A stretch of 16,889 nt of DNA. It comes from JAFMIT01 sp044341215 (GTDB lineage Bacteria > Actinomycetota > Actinomycetes > S36-B12 > UBA5976). The position numbers were made by a program, and so were the translations under genes. Numbering within the stretch: the first letter of the stretch is position 1; each line of letters starts with the position of its first letter. Positions 1 through 6,807 of this stretch are shown here, piece by piece. The notes under the pieces were generated by a model. The model was not told where the DNA came from, made no database searches, and saw nothing but the letters and a program-made list of their open reading frames with translations. The stretch spans positions 1 through 16,889 of the forward strand of contig JBIISC010000020.1 in the NCBI GenBank assembly GCA_044341215.1, given 5' to 3'.

Positions 1-1190
1 ATGGCAATCGTTTAGCCGGACCTAAGGGATACATACTTGCCGAAGTTTCTAAACGTTTGAACACTCTTGGCTATGACGATGCTGCACTTGGTGTTGCTGG
101 CCTTCGCGTGGTTACAACAATTGAAAATCGCGCACAAAAATCTGCTGAAAGAGCAGTACTGAGAGTTGGCCCAAAATCCAACACAGATGGTGTGCGAATT
201 GGTTTGATTGCCGAACGCCCAGGTACTGGTGAGATTATTGCAATGTATGGCGGACCAGATTACGTAACAGAGCCGTATAACAATGTTACGCAATCAACCG
301 CACAAGGTGGTTCTACATTTAAATTGTTTGGCTTACTTGCGGCAATCGAAAATGGCTATTCATTAGATTATGAACTTCCAGGAAAACCAAAACTTGTCAT
401 TAATGGTTATGAAGTAAACAACTATGCCGGCGAGAAGTTTAAAAAACTAAGTTTGCTACAGGCAACTATTCACTCTGTTAATACTGCGTATGTGCAACTT
501 ACGTATGATGTTGGAGTCGAAAACCTCATCAGTATTGCAAATCGATCTGGAATCTCATCTGCACTTACCGATCCACACCGTGATCTAACTTTTGTTCTTG
601 GTTCTTCGAGTCCTACAGCTGCAGAATTAGTGGAAGCATATGCAACTGTTGCTGCCGAAGGCACCCACGCAAAAGGCTGGTTGTTAAAGGAAGTGACAAG
701 TCCGAATGGTGGTTTGATTTATCAAGGATCGCCAGAAATTTCTAATGCTTATGCAGCGGAAGTTGCCGGCACAGCTATTTATGCTTTGCGCCAAGTAGTC
801 CTTCAAGGAACTGGCGTTGCTGCACAAGTTTATGGTCGCGATGTTGCTGGAAAGACCGGCACCTCATCGAACAATATGTCAGCTTGGTTCTGCGGATTTA
901 CACCACAAATAGCTGCAACTGTCATGATGAGTAAGCAAGATGAAAACGGCAACCCGATTTCACTAAATGGAACTGGTGGACTTGGCTCAGTTACTGGTGG
1001 ATCTTTTCCAGCTCGAATCTTTGCTGCATTTATGAATGGAGCTTTGAAAAACGAACCAAAAGTTAAATTCCCAACTACAACTGCTTCTCCAACATCTACA
1101 GTCTTACCAACTGATTCGGCTACCCCAACTGATACAGCTACTGAAACCGCAACCGATACTCCTACTGAAACCGCGACTGAAACACCTTAA
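1..1190 (+). CDS. ponA: Penicillin-binding protein, C-terminal transpeptidase part (5' truncated by window edge)
   Basis: This is the 3' part of a high-molecular-weight penicillin-binding protein, which cross-links peptidoglycan outside the membrane. The frame is open from base 3 and no start is visible, so the gene begins upstream. All three acyl-serine transferase motifs are present: STFK with the catalytic Ser codon at 312-314 and Lys at 321-323, SVN at 474-482, and KTGT at 852-863. The segment ending GLRVVTTIE before the domain resembles the linker of class A enzymes. The C-terminus is a Thr/Pro/Glu-rich tail that ends in a tandem octapeptide. The following GT87 genes and rpsF match the ponA1 neighbourhood of mycobacteria. 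The glycosyltransferase (GT51) domain that would prove class A lies outside the window, so bifunctionality is inferred from context. Confidence 0.9.
   Translation, partial: GNRLAGPKGYILAEVSKRLNTLGYDDAALGVAGLRVVTTIENRAQKSAERAVLRVGPKSNTDGVRIGLIAERPGTGEIIAMYGGPDYVTEPYNNVTQSTAQGGSTFKLFGLLAAIENGYSLDYELPGKPKLVINGYEVNNYAGEKFKKLSLLQATIHSVNTAYVQLTYDVGVENLISIANRSGISSALTDPHRDLTFVLGSSSPTAAELVEAYATVAAEGTHAKGWLLKEVTSPNGGLIYQGSPEISNAYAAEVAGTAIYALRQVVLQGTGVAAQVYGRDVAGKTGTSSNNMSAWFCGFTPQIAATVMMSKQDENGNPISLNGTGGLGSVTGGSFPARIFAAFMNGALKNEPKVKFPTTTASPTSTVLPTDSATPTDTATETATDTPTETATETP
1140..1187 (+). repeat. Tandem 24-bp repeat coding for a Thr-rich tail
   Basis: Two adjacent in-frame 24-bp units (1140-1163 and 1164-1187) encode TETATDTP and TETATETP, the last residues of the penicillin-binding protein. 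Upstream sequence (TDSATPTDTA) looks like older, decayed copies. The tail would lie outside the membrane. Confidence 0.75.
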
Positions 1191-1192
1191 AC

Positions 1193-2320
1193 ATGAGTAA
1201 AGTGTTGCTGACACGCGCTGTGATTTTCTCGGCCTTGTTGATGATGTTTTTAACTTTCTTAATGCACACACCATGTAGAAGCTCAAACTACACCGATTCG
1301 CAATTCACTAGTTTTTGCTATTCCGACATCCCAGTTCAATTCGCGGACAAGAACTTGCCGACAGATATTGCCCCAATTCCACATGCACTTATGCTGGCGA
1401 TATCAAAGATCCCCGGAGATTTCCCGCTGCATACAGTTCTTTTCCAATTACTTATTGCTGGCGCGTTTGTATTACTCACTCTGATGGTAAGCAATTTTCC
1501 AGCCCACAAACCAATTGCAGCACTGACATTTGCATTAATGCCCCTTTGGGCCTTCACAATCTTCATATCCAATGACATATTCGCAATTACCTTTGCCACC
1601 GCCACTATTTATTATTTCTATAAGCGCAAACTAAATCACGCAGCTGTTTTGTCTGGATTTGCTTTGGCAAGTGGAAGTTGGACCTGGGTGGTGGCATTAG
1701 CAATAGTGATTCAGCTTTATAAATATGCAACCGCAAAACATATTATGAAATTTGCTGCCATTTCACTTGGCGTCACAGTGATCCTAAATTTGCCAAGAAT
1801 TCTTGCGCATCAACCTTTAATCTCTTTTAGCGATCAGTATGGTGATGGAACACCGCTGTATATCTGGTCCTTAATGTCGGATCAGGGAAGCCCCACAGGA
1901 CTAATTTCGATTTGGCTTGGCATTGGCTTGACCATATTCATTATTCGTTGGGCAATTGTTTCAGTGTTTGACTTTAGAATCGAATTACTAATCTTGATTT
2001 TTGTTTGCATTCAAGTTCTTACTGACACCAGTATTTCTCCTCAATCTCTGACACACATTTTGTTCTTGCTCATAATCGCATTTCCAAATATGGGCTATTT
2101 GCTAAAAATGACTGTTCCAATGATTGTTTATGTAATAGCAGTTTGGATGAACTACGAGGGAGATTCAGGTACTCGAGGTATTAATCCAATCAATTACGCG
2201 GTGTTCTCAGTAATACTTTGGGTAGTGATTATTTCAATCGGCTTCAAAGCCGCGGATTACATAGCAGTCCCGGGTGATGACGATGTGCTCGCTTCTAGAA
2301 AGTTTGAAATTCGAGTATGA
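1193..2320 (+). CDS. Polytopic membrane protein, divergent GT87 (DUF2029)-like
   Basis: A 375-residue membrane protein with about nine or ten hydrophobic segments, the first at residues 8-24. It starts 2 nt after the penicillin-binding protein stop and overlaps the next gene by ATGA, so the three are probably co-translated. Its N-terminal loop (CYSD, Asp45) aligns with the CYSD loop of the downstream GT87 protein (Asp51), so the two look like tandem paralogues. GT87 enzymes are GT-C fold transferases that use polyprenyl-phosphate sugars on the outer membrane face, and an Asp in the first outer loop is catalytic in the mannosyltransferase PimE. Here the EYP motif after that loop is absent, and the KLFP stretch of the paralogue is replaced by a Trp-rich SGSWTW segment. 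It may be a transferase with altered specificity or a non-catalytic partner. The substrate is unknown. Confidence 0.7.
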   Translation: MSKVLLTRAVIFSALLMMFLTFLMHTPCRSSNYTDSQFTSFCYSDIPVQFADKNLPTDIAPIPHALMLAISKIPGDFPLHTVLFQLLIAGAFVLLTLMVSNFPAHKPIAALTFALMPLWAFTIFISNDIFAITFATATIYYFYKRKLNHAAVLSGFALASGSWTWVVALAIVIQLYKYATAKHIMKFAAISLGVTVILNLPRILAHQPLISFSDQYGDGTPLYIWSLMSDQGSPTGLISIWLGIGLTIFIIRWAIVSVFDFRIELLILIFVCIQVLTDTSISPQSLTHILFLLIIAFPNMGYLLKMTVPMIVYVIAVWMNYEGDSGTRGINPINYAVFSVILWVVIISIGFKAADYIAVPGDDDVLASRKFEIRV

Positions 2321-3540
2321 CAAAACAATCGATTCTAAAGAACTTACCAGTCGCAATAGGAGCGATAACTGCGCTATTTGGCGCTGTTGGCCTATTTGTT
2401 AAGTCTGCATGTGCTCCGTATATGTGGGGTAGTTCAGCAGAGACTTTCTCAAATCTTTGTTACAGCGATGTGGGACCGCTCTACTTTGGTCGCGGTTTAG
2501 TGGATCAACTCATTCCATACTTTGAAGTGTCAGCTCAATCCCGCCACGTTGAATACCCAGTTTTGACTGGTTTGCAAATGTGGCTGGCGAACATAATTGC
2601 ACAGGTAAGTAGCCAAAATGCAGCCACATTGTTCGTCTACATCACTTGGTTGATGAATCTCGCATTTATCGTTTTAGCCGTTATGGTTTTTACAAAACTG
2701 CGCAAACCAAATGCTGAAGCTAAATGGTGGTTTGCACTTTCCCCTGCGATCTTCTTTGTCTTAGCGATCAACTGGGATGCACTTCCTGTTCTCGCAGTAG
2801 TTTGCGCCCTTTTCTATTGGCAACGAGAAAGATCAGTGGCGGCTGGCGTGATGGTGGCAATCGGAACGGCTGCAAAACTCTTCCCAGCCTTATTGCTTCC
2901 AGCCTTTGTTTTTGATGCACTTCGTAAACGCAATTACCTAAATGCACTAATTGTTACTTTGAGTGGCTCATTCTTTTGGGTTTTGATAAATCTGCCTGTC
3001 TACGTCAATGCGAATAAAGGGTGGTCGGAGTTTTACACTTTCTCTAAGTCTCGCGGCATCGACTTTGGTTCCATCTATTTGGCGCTACGTAATTTGTTCT
3101 CGATAAATATTTCAACTAGCTTGGCAAACACAATTGGATTAGTTGCTGTCGGGCTGGCCTTGTTGTTTGCGTTGATTTATCACCGAAAACTAAATGTTGC
3201 AGAAACTTTCCTATTACTACTAACTACATTTTTGTTATTCAATAAGGTTTACTCGCCGCAATATTGGCTGTGGCTAACTCCCATTTTCCCACTTGTAATG
3301 CACAGCCGGACTCAGTGGATTATTTGGAACGCAGGGCAATTGCTTTACTTTGTCGGAATCTGGCGTTACCTGTTGTTTCTTCAAGACTCAAATGCAACGG
3401 GCGCAATTAACCAGCAGATTTATAGCGTGATTTTGTTAATCCAATGGTTTGTTACGTTTGCATTGATGGTAATTGTAATTAAAAAAGCAATTAGAAGTTC
3501 AGGTCGATCACGACTGGCGTATGGTCGGAACCACCTTTAG
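2317..3540 (+). CDS. GT87 (DUF2029) family membrane glycosyltransferase
   Basis: A 407-residue polytopic protein with GT87 hallmarks: a first outer loop with CYSD (Asp51, candidate catalytic base), an EYPVLTG motif at 79-85, an INWDALPVLAV helix, and KLFP followed by a hydrophobic helix. Family members transfer sugars, often mannose, from polyprenyl phosphate donors to lipid-linked glycans on the outer membrane face. Its place between a penicillin-binding protein and rpsF matches Rv0051 of Mycobacterium, which supports a cell-envelope role. The ATG overlaps the upstream stop (ATGA at 2317-2320). The last 16 codons lie inside xthA on the other strand, and the basic C-terminal tail (after about residue 391) is read from the antisense of xthA's catalytic end. 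Donor and acceptor cannot be told from sequence. Confidence 0.8.
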   Translation: MTKQSILKNLPVAIGAITALFGAVGLFVKSACAPYMWGSSAETFSNLCYSDVGPLYFGRGLVDQLIPYFEVSAQSRHVEYPVLTGLQMWLANIIAQVSSQNAATLFVYITWLMNLAFIVLAVMVFTKLRKPNAEAKWWFALSPAIFFVLAINWDALPVLAVVCALFYWQRERSVAAGVMVAIGTAAKLFPALLLPAFVFDALRKRNYLNALIVTLSGSFFWVLINLPVYVNANKGWSEFYTFSKSRGIDFGSIYLALRNLFSINISTSLANTIGLVAVGLALLFALIYHRKLNVAETFLLLLTTFLLFNKVYSPQYWLWLTPIFPLVMHSRTQWIIWNAGQLLYFVGIWRYLLFLQDSNATGAINQQIYSVILLIQWFVTFALMVIVIKKAIRSSGRSRLAYGRNHL

Positions 3541-4270
3541 CTTTTCGCTCTTCACGATCAATCCACACATCTTTTGCTAATTTTGTAAAAGAATCATTTG
3601 CATAAACCAAGTCGATTCGCATTCCCATTCCCTTTTGGAACATCAAAGCTCGGTAATCCCAAAATGTGAATGGCTTACCCTTTTGCGAGCGAGGCATAAT
3701 TTCATTAAGGCCAATCTCATTTAATTGCAAAACTGCTGCGCGTTCAGCCGGAGTTACATGCGTTGCATTTGCAAAATCTTTTATGTCCCAAACGTCGTCG
3801 TCGTTGGGGGCGACGTTGAAGTCACCGATAATTGCGTAAGGCAAATCACCATTTGCTTTTTCTACTTCTGCATTATTTCGCAACGCGTTTAGCCAATTGA
3901 TTTTGTAATTGAAATGTTCATGGTCAACTTCACGTCCATTTGGAACATAAACACACCAAACTCTTACGCCGCCACAAGTTGCACCAATCGCACGCGGTTC
4001 GGTTACATCTTCAAAAGCAGGTTGGTCCTTCAGATTTTCAACCACATCTTTCAAACCGACTTTTGAAATAATCGCTACGCCATTCCATCTGCCAGTTCCA
4101 AGTGCTGCGACTTCGTATCCGAGCTTCTCAAACTCGGCAGCAGGGAAATTTGCCGTCGTACATTTCAGTTCTTGCATCGCTACTACGTCGGGTTGATTTG
4201 CCTCAACCCAAGCTACAACTCTTTCAAGTCTGGCTCCGATGGAATTAACGTTCCAAGTGACTATGCGCAT
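3491..4270 (-). CDS. xthA: Exodeoxyribonuclease III
   Basis: A 259-residue member of the exonuclease-endonuclease-phosphatase family, the usual length for ExoIII. The enzyme cleaves at abasic sites and trims 3' ends in base-excision repair. Metal and catalytic residues are visible in order: WNVNSI with Asn7, QELK with Glu34, Tyr108 in VYVPNG, GDFN with Asp150 and Asn152, Asp220 in RIDLVYA, and SDH with Asp249 and His250. The start is the ATG at 4268-4270, with only a weak upstream Shine-Dalgarno. The gene points away from the rpsF operon, so its promoter shares the 4271-4463 gap. Its 3' end overlaps the GT87 gene by 50 bp, tail to tail, with no terminator between them. Mycobacterium has a different gene in this slot. 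Confidence 0.95.
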   Translation of the reverse strand: MRIVTWNVNSIGARLERVVAWVEANQPDVVAMQELKCTTANFPAAEFEKLGYEVAALGTGRWNGVAIISKVGLKDVVENLKDQPAFEDVTEPRAIGATCGGVRVWCVYVPNGREVDHEHFNYKINWLNALRNNAEVEKANGDLPYAIIGDFNVAPNDDDVWDIKDFANATHVTPAERAAVLQLNEIGLNEIMPRSQKGKPFTFWDYRALMFQKGMGMRIDLVYANDSFTKLAKDVWIDREERKAKGGSDHTPVVIDLNF

Positions 4271-4333
4271 TTGGCGATTCTAAGTGCAAGATTTACTCTC
4301 AATTAGCCTCGAGGTTTGGGCTTAATCCCAGAT

Positions 4334-4361
4334 TTGAGTAACCTTCGCCCGTTCTTACGAA
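4334..4361 (+). promoter_or_regulatory. Candidate promoter of the rpsF operon
   Basis: TTGAGT at 4334-4339 and TACGAA at 4356-4361 are separated by 16 nt, a loose sigma70-type pair. Transcription would start near 4368 and give a leader of about 95 nt carrying the hairpin at 4410-4452. The match is weak. An ACCTAGGT palindrome at 4371-4378 is nearby. The rest of the 4271-4463 gap shows nothing else firm. Confidence 0.25.
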
Positions 4362-4409
4362 CCCCCGAGCACCTAGGTCAGATACCTAAACGCAACGGGA
4401 ACGCACTGC

Positions 4410-4452
4410 CCTCCTGCCACGGAAAGACCGTGGCCGATAAGCCCGTAGGAGG
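4410..4452 (+). promoter_or_regulatory. rpsF leader RNA structure (S6:S18-type autoregulatory element)
   Basis: The leader can fold into a nested structure ending at the rpsF ribosome binding site. CCTCCT (4410-4415) is fully complementary to AGGAGG (4447-4452), the Shine-Dalgarno itself. Inside it, GCCACGG (4416-4422) pairs with CCGTGGC (4428-4434) around an AAAGA loop. This leaves a one-sided bulge of about 12 nt on the 3' side, next to a CCG and containing GCCCG. Leaders of rpsF operons in many bacteria bind the S6:S18 complex through a hairpin with a conserved CCG in an adjoining bulge that mimics 16S rRNA. The layout here fits that description. Pairing is read directly from the sequence; protein binding and repression are inferred. 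Confidence 0.65.
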
Positions 4453-4463
4453 TGTTACTAAGC

Positions 4464-4754
4464 ATGCGTAACTACGAAGTAATGGTCATCCTCGATCCAG
4501 ATCTTGAGGAACGAACCGTCGCACCATCGCTCGATACCTATTTGAACGTCATCACAAAAGATGGCGGCACTGTCAACAAAGTTGATATTTGGGGCCGTCG
4601 TCGCTTGGCATTCGACATCAATAAAAAAGCCGAAGGCATTTATGCCGTGCTTGATCTACAGTGTTCACCAGCCGCTGTTGCTGAGTTGGATCGTCAACTT
4701 AGCCTCAATGAGTCTGTGATGCGCACTAAGGTCATGCGACCAGATCAGCGCTAG
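4464..4754 (+). CDS. rpsF: 30S ribosomal protein S6
   Basis: Bacterial S6 of 96 residues, beginning MRNYEVMVILDPDLEE and containing the family stretch KVDIWGRRRLAFDI. It binds S18 and sits on the platform of the 30S subunit. The frame is open upstream to a GTG at 4452, but that codon overlaps the Shine-Dalgarno AGGAGGTG (4447-4454), so the ATG at 4464 is the real start, about 11 nt downstream. It is the first gene of rpsF-ssb-rpsR-rplI. The S6 partner S18 is encoded two genes down, consistent with joint feedback through the leader structure. Confidence 0.97.
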   Translation: MRNYEVMVILDPDLEERTVAPSLDTYLNVITKDGGTVNKVDIWGRRRLAFDINKKAEGIYAVLDLQCSPAAVAELDRQLSLNESVMRTKVMRPDQR

Positions 4755-4772
4755 AGACAATAGAGGTAAATT

Positions 4773-5249
4773 ATGGCTGTTGGGGATATTCAGGTTACAT
4801 TCATTGGCAACCTGACAAGTGATCCAGAATTACGTTTCACTCCATCAGGCGTTGCAGTTGCAAACTTCACAGTTGCTTGCACACCACGTAATCTTGATAA
4901 GACTACAAACGAATGGAAAGACGGCGAAACCACTTTCTTGCGTTGCCAGGTTTGGCGCACATACGCAGAAAACGTTGCTGAATCTCTAACTCGTGGAGCT
5001 CGCGTCATTGTTACTGGACGTCTGCGTCAACGCAACTATGAAACTAAAGAAGGCGAAAAGCGCACTTCGATTGACATCGACGTTGATGATGTTGGTCCAG
5101 TATTGCGCAACGCCACTGCAAAAATCTCTAAGAACGCTGCAAACTCCGCCGCAGGTGGACGACCAGCTGATTCAGGTTCAGAAGATCCATGGGCATCACA
5201 AGCACCAGCAACCGCATGGGGCGCCCCAACTGAAGAACCACCTTTCTAA
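4773..5249 (+). CDS. ssb: Single-stranded DNA-binding protein
   Basis: A 158-residue SSB with an N-terminal OB fold (about residues 1-112, with FIGNLTSDPELRFT and the Trp61 region CQVWRTYAENV), a flexible Gly/Ala/Pro-rich linker, and the C-terminal tip EEPPF, which in this family recruits replication and repair partners. It coats single-stranded DNA as a tetramer. AGAGG at 4762-4766 is the ribosome binding site for the ATG at 4773. The gene lies 18 nt after rpsF and is followed by 68 nt with a hairpin before rpsR. It is the usual actinobacterial SSB in its usual operon position. Confidence 0.97.
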   Translation: MAVGDIQVTFIGNLTSDPELRFTPSGVAVANFTVACTPRNLDKTTNEWKDGETTFLRCQVWRTYAENVAESLTRGARVIVTGRLRQRNYETKEGEKRTSIDIDVDDVGPVLRNATAKISKNAANSAAGGRPADSGSEDPWASQAPATAWGAPTEEPPF

Positions 5250-5266
5250 ACATTTAATCGGCCCAT

Positions 5267-5291
5267 CCCGGCGTCAAAACAAAACGTCGGG
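5267..5291 (+). promoter_or_regulatory. Hairpin between ssb and rpsR
   Basis: CCCGGCGT (5267-5274) pairs with ACGTCGGG (5284-5291), eight pairs including one G-U, around an A-rich 9-nt loop. No T-run follows, so it is not an intrinsic terminator. It ends 15 nt before the rpsR Shine-Dalgarno (GGAG at 5307-5310). It could protect or process the ssb message or tune S18 translation; the role is unproven. Confidence 0.5.
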
Positions 5292-5317
5292 CTACGTACA
5301 GAAATCGGAGCACCACG

Positions 5318-5587
5318 ATGGCCAGACCAGAACGCACTAACAATCGGTCGGACAAGAAAATCGATCCTCGCAAGCTCAAGAAAAAGGCTTGCTCATTTTG
5401 TAAAGAAGAAGTGAAGTCAGTTGATTACAAAGATATCAACTTGCTACGTAAATTTATTTCAGATCGCGGCAAGATTCGTGCTCGTCGCGTAACTGGCTGC
5501 TGCACCCGTCACCAACGTGACATTGCTATGGCAGTGAAAAATGCTCGCGAAGTTGCATTACTTCCTTACACATCAAGCGCGCGCTAG
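5318..5587 (+). CDS. rpsR: 30S ribosomal protein S18 (zinc-binding type)
   Basis: An 89-residue S18 with the core DYKDINLLRKFISDRGKI. It carries Cys25-x2-Cys28 and Cys62-x2-His65, a complete set of zinc ligands, so it is the C+ (zinc-containing) form. Some actinobacteria also hold a zinc-free paralogue used under zinc limitation; none is visible here. GGAG at 5307-5310 serves the ATG at 5318. S18 forms a heterodimer with S6 on the 30S platform, and the pair is the likely ligand of the leader upstream of rpsF. The stop codon overlaps the rplI ribosome binding site. Confidence 0.97.
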   Translation: MARPERTNNRSDKKIDPRKLKKKACSFCKEEVKSVDYKDINLLRKFISDRGKIRARRVTGCCTRHQRDIAMAVKNAREVALLPYTSSAR

Positions 5588-5599
5588 GGAGATTGACTG

Positions 5600-6046
5600 A
5601 TGAAACTTATTCTTACCTCGTCAGTTGACGGCCTTGGAACACCGGGCGACATTGTTGAAGTTAAAGACGGTTTTGGCCGCAACTTCCTAGTTCCACGCGG
5701 CTTTGCCGTTAGCTGGACTAAGGGCGGCGAACGTCAAGCAACACAGATTAAGCGTGCTGAAAAGGCTCGCGAAATCCGTGGCACCGAACATGCAAAAGAA
5801 GTTAAGGGCCAACTAGAAGGCCTTAAAGTTGTCATCAGAACTAATGCTGGCGACAACGGACGTCTTTTCGGTTCAATCACTGCTGCAGATGTAGTTCTAG
5901 CGGTTCGCCAAGCTGGCGGACCTGCTTTAGACAAACGTGCAGTAACAATTGCTTCGCACATCAAATCAGTTGGAAGTCACAAAGTTGGCGTGCGCTTGCA
6001 CCCATCAGTTGAAGCTTCTTTCAGCGTCGAAGTTGTAGCAAACTAA
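5600..6046 (+). CDS. rplI: 50S ribosomal protein L9
   Basis: A full-length 148-residue L9. The N-terminal rRNA-binding domain carries the family signature (GLGTPGDIVEVKDGFGRNFL, about residues 11-30, followed by VPRGFA), then a long charged connecting helix (about 41-75) and the C-terminal domain with NAGDNGRLFGSIT. L9 projects from the base of the L1 stalk. AGGGAG (5586-5591), overlapping the rpsR stop, is the ribosome binding site. It is the last gene of the operon, with a strong terminator 11 nt after its stop. Confidence 0.97.
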   Translation: MKLILTSSVDGLGTPGDIVEVKDGFGRNFLVPRGFAVSWTKGGERQATQIKRAEKAREIRGTEHAKEVKGQLEGLKVVIRTNAGDNGRLFGSITAADVVLAVRQAGGPALDKRAVTIASHIKSVGSHKVGVRLHPSVEASFSVEVVAN

Positions 6047-6056
6047 ATAAAAACCT

Positions 6057-6095
6057 AAAAGGGCGATGCAGAGAAATCTGCTTCGCCCTTTTTAT
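6057..6095. terminator. Intrinsic, probably bidirectional terminator between rplI and the phosphatase gene
   Basis: AAAAGGGCGA (6057-6066) and GCAGA (6068-6072) pair with TCTGC (6077-6081) and TCGCCCTTTT (6083-6092), with one T-T mismatch and a GAAA tetraloop. A T-run follows on the plus strand. An A-rich stretch precedes it, which becomes a U-tract on the minus strand. It can therefore end both the rplI operon and the convergent phosphatase transcript. Confidence 0.9.
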
Positions 6096-6146
6096 TTAGT
6101 TTTCTGGAGTTGATTATCCTAATATTTAGTCGAGTACTTGATTAAC

Positions 6147-6614
6147 TTATTTTGTTCTCAAGAACTCGATTAATCCGTCGCACGCCGCATCCACCATGTC
6201 GAAAACTTCGAGGTATGCGTTGTAATCACTGTAATACGGATCTGGTACCGGTGAACCTTTTGGAGATTTTGGATCATAATCGCGAAGCAGTGAGACTTTT
6301 TTCAAATCATTGCTATCTCTTGCAAACTCTTTGATGTCTGTCAGATTGGTTTCATCCATCACAATCAGATAGTCATAATCTTCAAACCAATTGCTTGTGA
6401 TTTGTTTAGCAGTGTGATCCGATGTGTAGCCATTGTCTTGCAAAACTTTTTGAGTACGTGGGTGTGCTTGAGTACCAGCATGCCAATCACCAGTTCCACC
6501 ACTTACTACTTCAATATTTAGCCCAGCTGCTTTAACTTTTCCTTTGAACACATGCTCAGCCATTGGGGACCTACAGATATTGCCCATGCAGACCATGGCG
6601 ACTTTGATTGTCAT
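6147..6614 (-). CDS. Low-molecular-weight protein tyrosine phosphatase
   Basis: A 155-residue LMW-PTP. The P-loop near the N-terminus reads VCMGNICRSPMAE, with nucleophile Cys9 and Arg15, and the general acid Asp125 lies in VPDPYYSD, as in active phosphatases. Arsenate reductases of this fold normally lack this PDPYY acid loop, so phosphatase is preferred. Bacterial members remove phosphate from protein tyrosines, often in envelope polysaccharide control, but no kinase or capsule gene is visible here. The ATG at 6612-6614 has a GAGGAT ribosome binding site about 9 nt upstream on the minus strand. The gene is divergent from dnaB and convergent with rplI, and it is probably transcribed alone from the 6615-6871 gap. 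Confidence 0.93.
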   Translation of the reverse strand: MTIKVAMVCMGNICRSPMAEHVFKGKVKAAGLNIEVVSGGTGDWHAGTQAHPRTQKVLQDNGYTSDHTAKQITSNWFEDYDYLIVMDETNLTDIKEFARDSNDLKKVSLLRDYDPKSPKGSPVPDPYYSDYNAYLEVFDMVDAACDGLIEFLRTK

Positions 6615-6667
6615 GGGGGTATCCTCGCAAAATCCATTCCATATGGTGAGAAGTCCCGTACGGGTTT

Positions 6668-6807
6668 TTATCCACCGCTTGGGGACAAGAATCGCTCACA
6701 AAAACGGGATTTTCCCAATTTTTGTCCACAGGGTTTCACATCTTGTGCACAGGACAAATGGCGTGTTTCCACCGTCTATCCCCCTGTTATACACAGGTTT
6801 ATCAACA
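6668..6807. promoter_or_regulatory. DnaA-box cluster upstream of dnaB
   Basis: Six 9-mers match the DnaA box TTRTCCACA or TTATMCACA with zero or one difference: TTATCCACC 6668-6676, TTGTCCCCA on the minus strand 6680-6688, TTGTCCACA 6722-6730 (perfect), TTGTGCACA 6743-6751, TTATACACA 6787-6795 (perfect), and TTATCAACA 6799-6807. Four of the five plus-strand sites are followed by GG, giving a shared TTRTNNACAGG. Two start 21 bp apart, which is two helical turns. The cluster lies 60-200 bp before the dnaB start and downstream of the divergent phosphatase start. It may be a DnaA-controlled promoter region or a DnaA-titrating site. It is not a convincing oriC without dnaA or dnaN nearby. Confidence 0.7.

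Noticed and set aside
4993..5340. 115-codon plus-strand frame across ssb and the ssb-rpsR gap
   Set aside because: Out of frame with ssb, Lys/Gln/His-rich, no ribosome binding site; ssb and rpsR explain the region.
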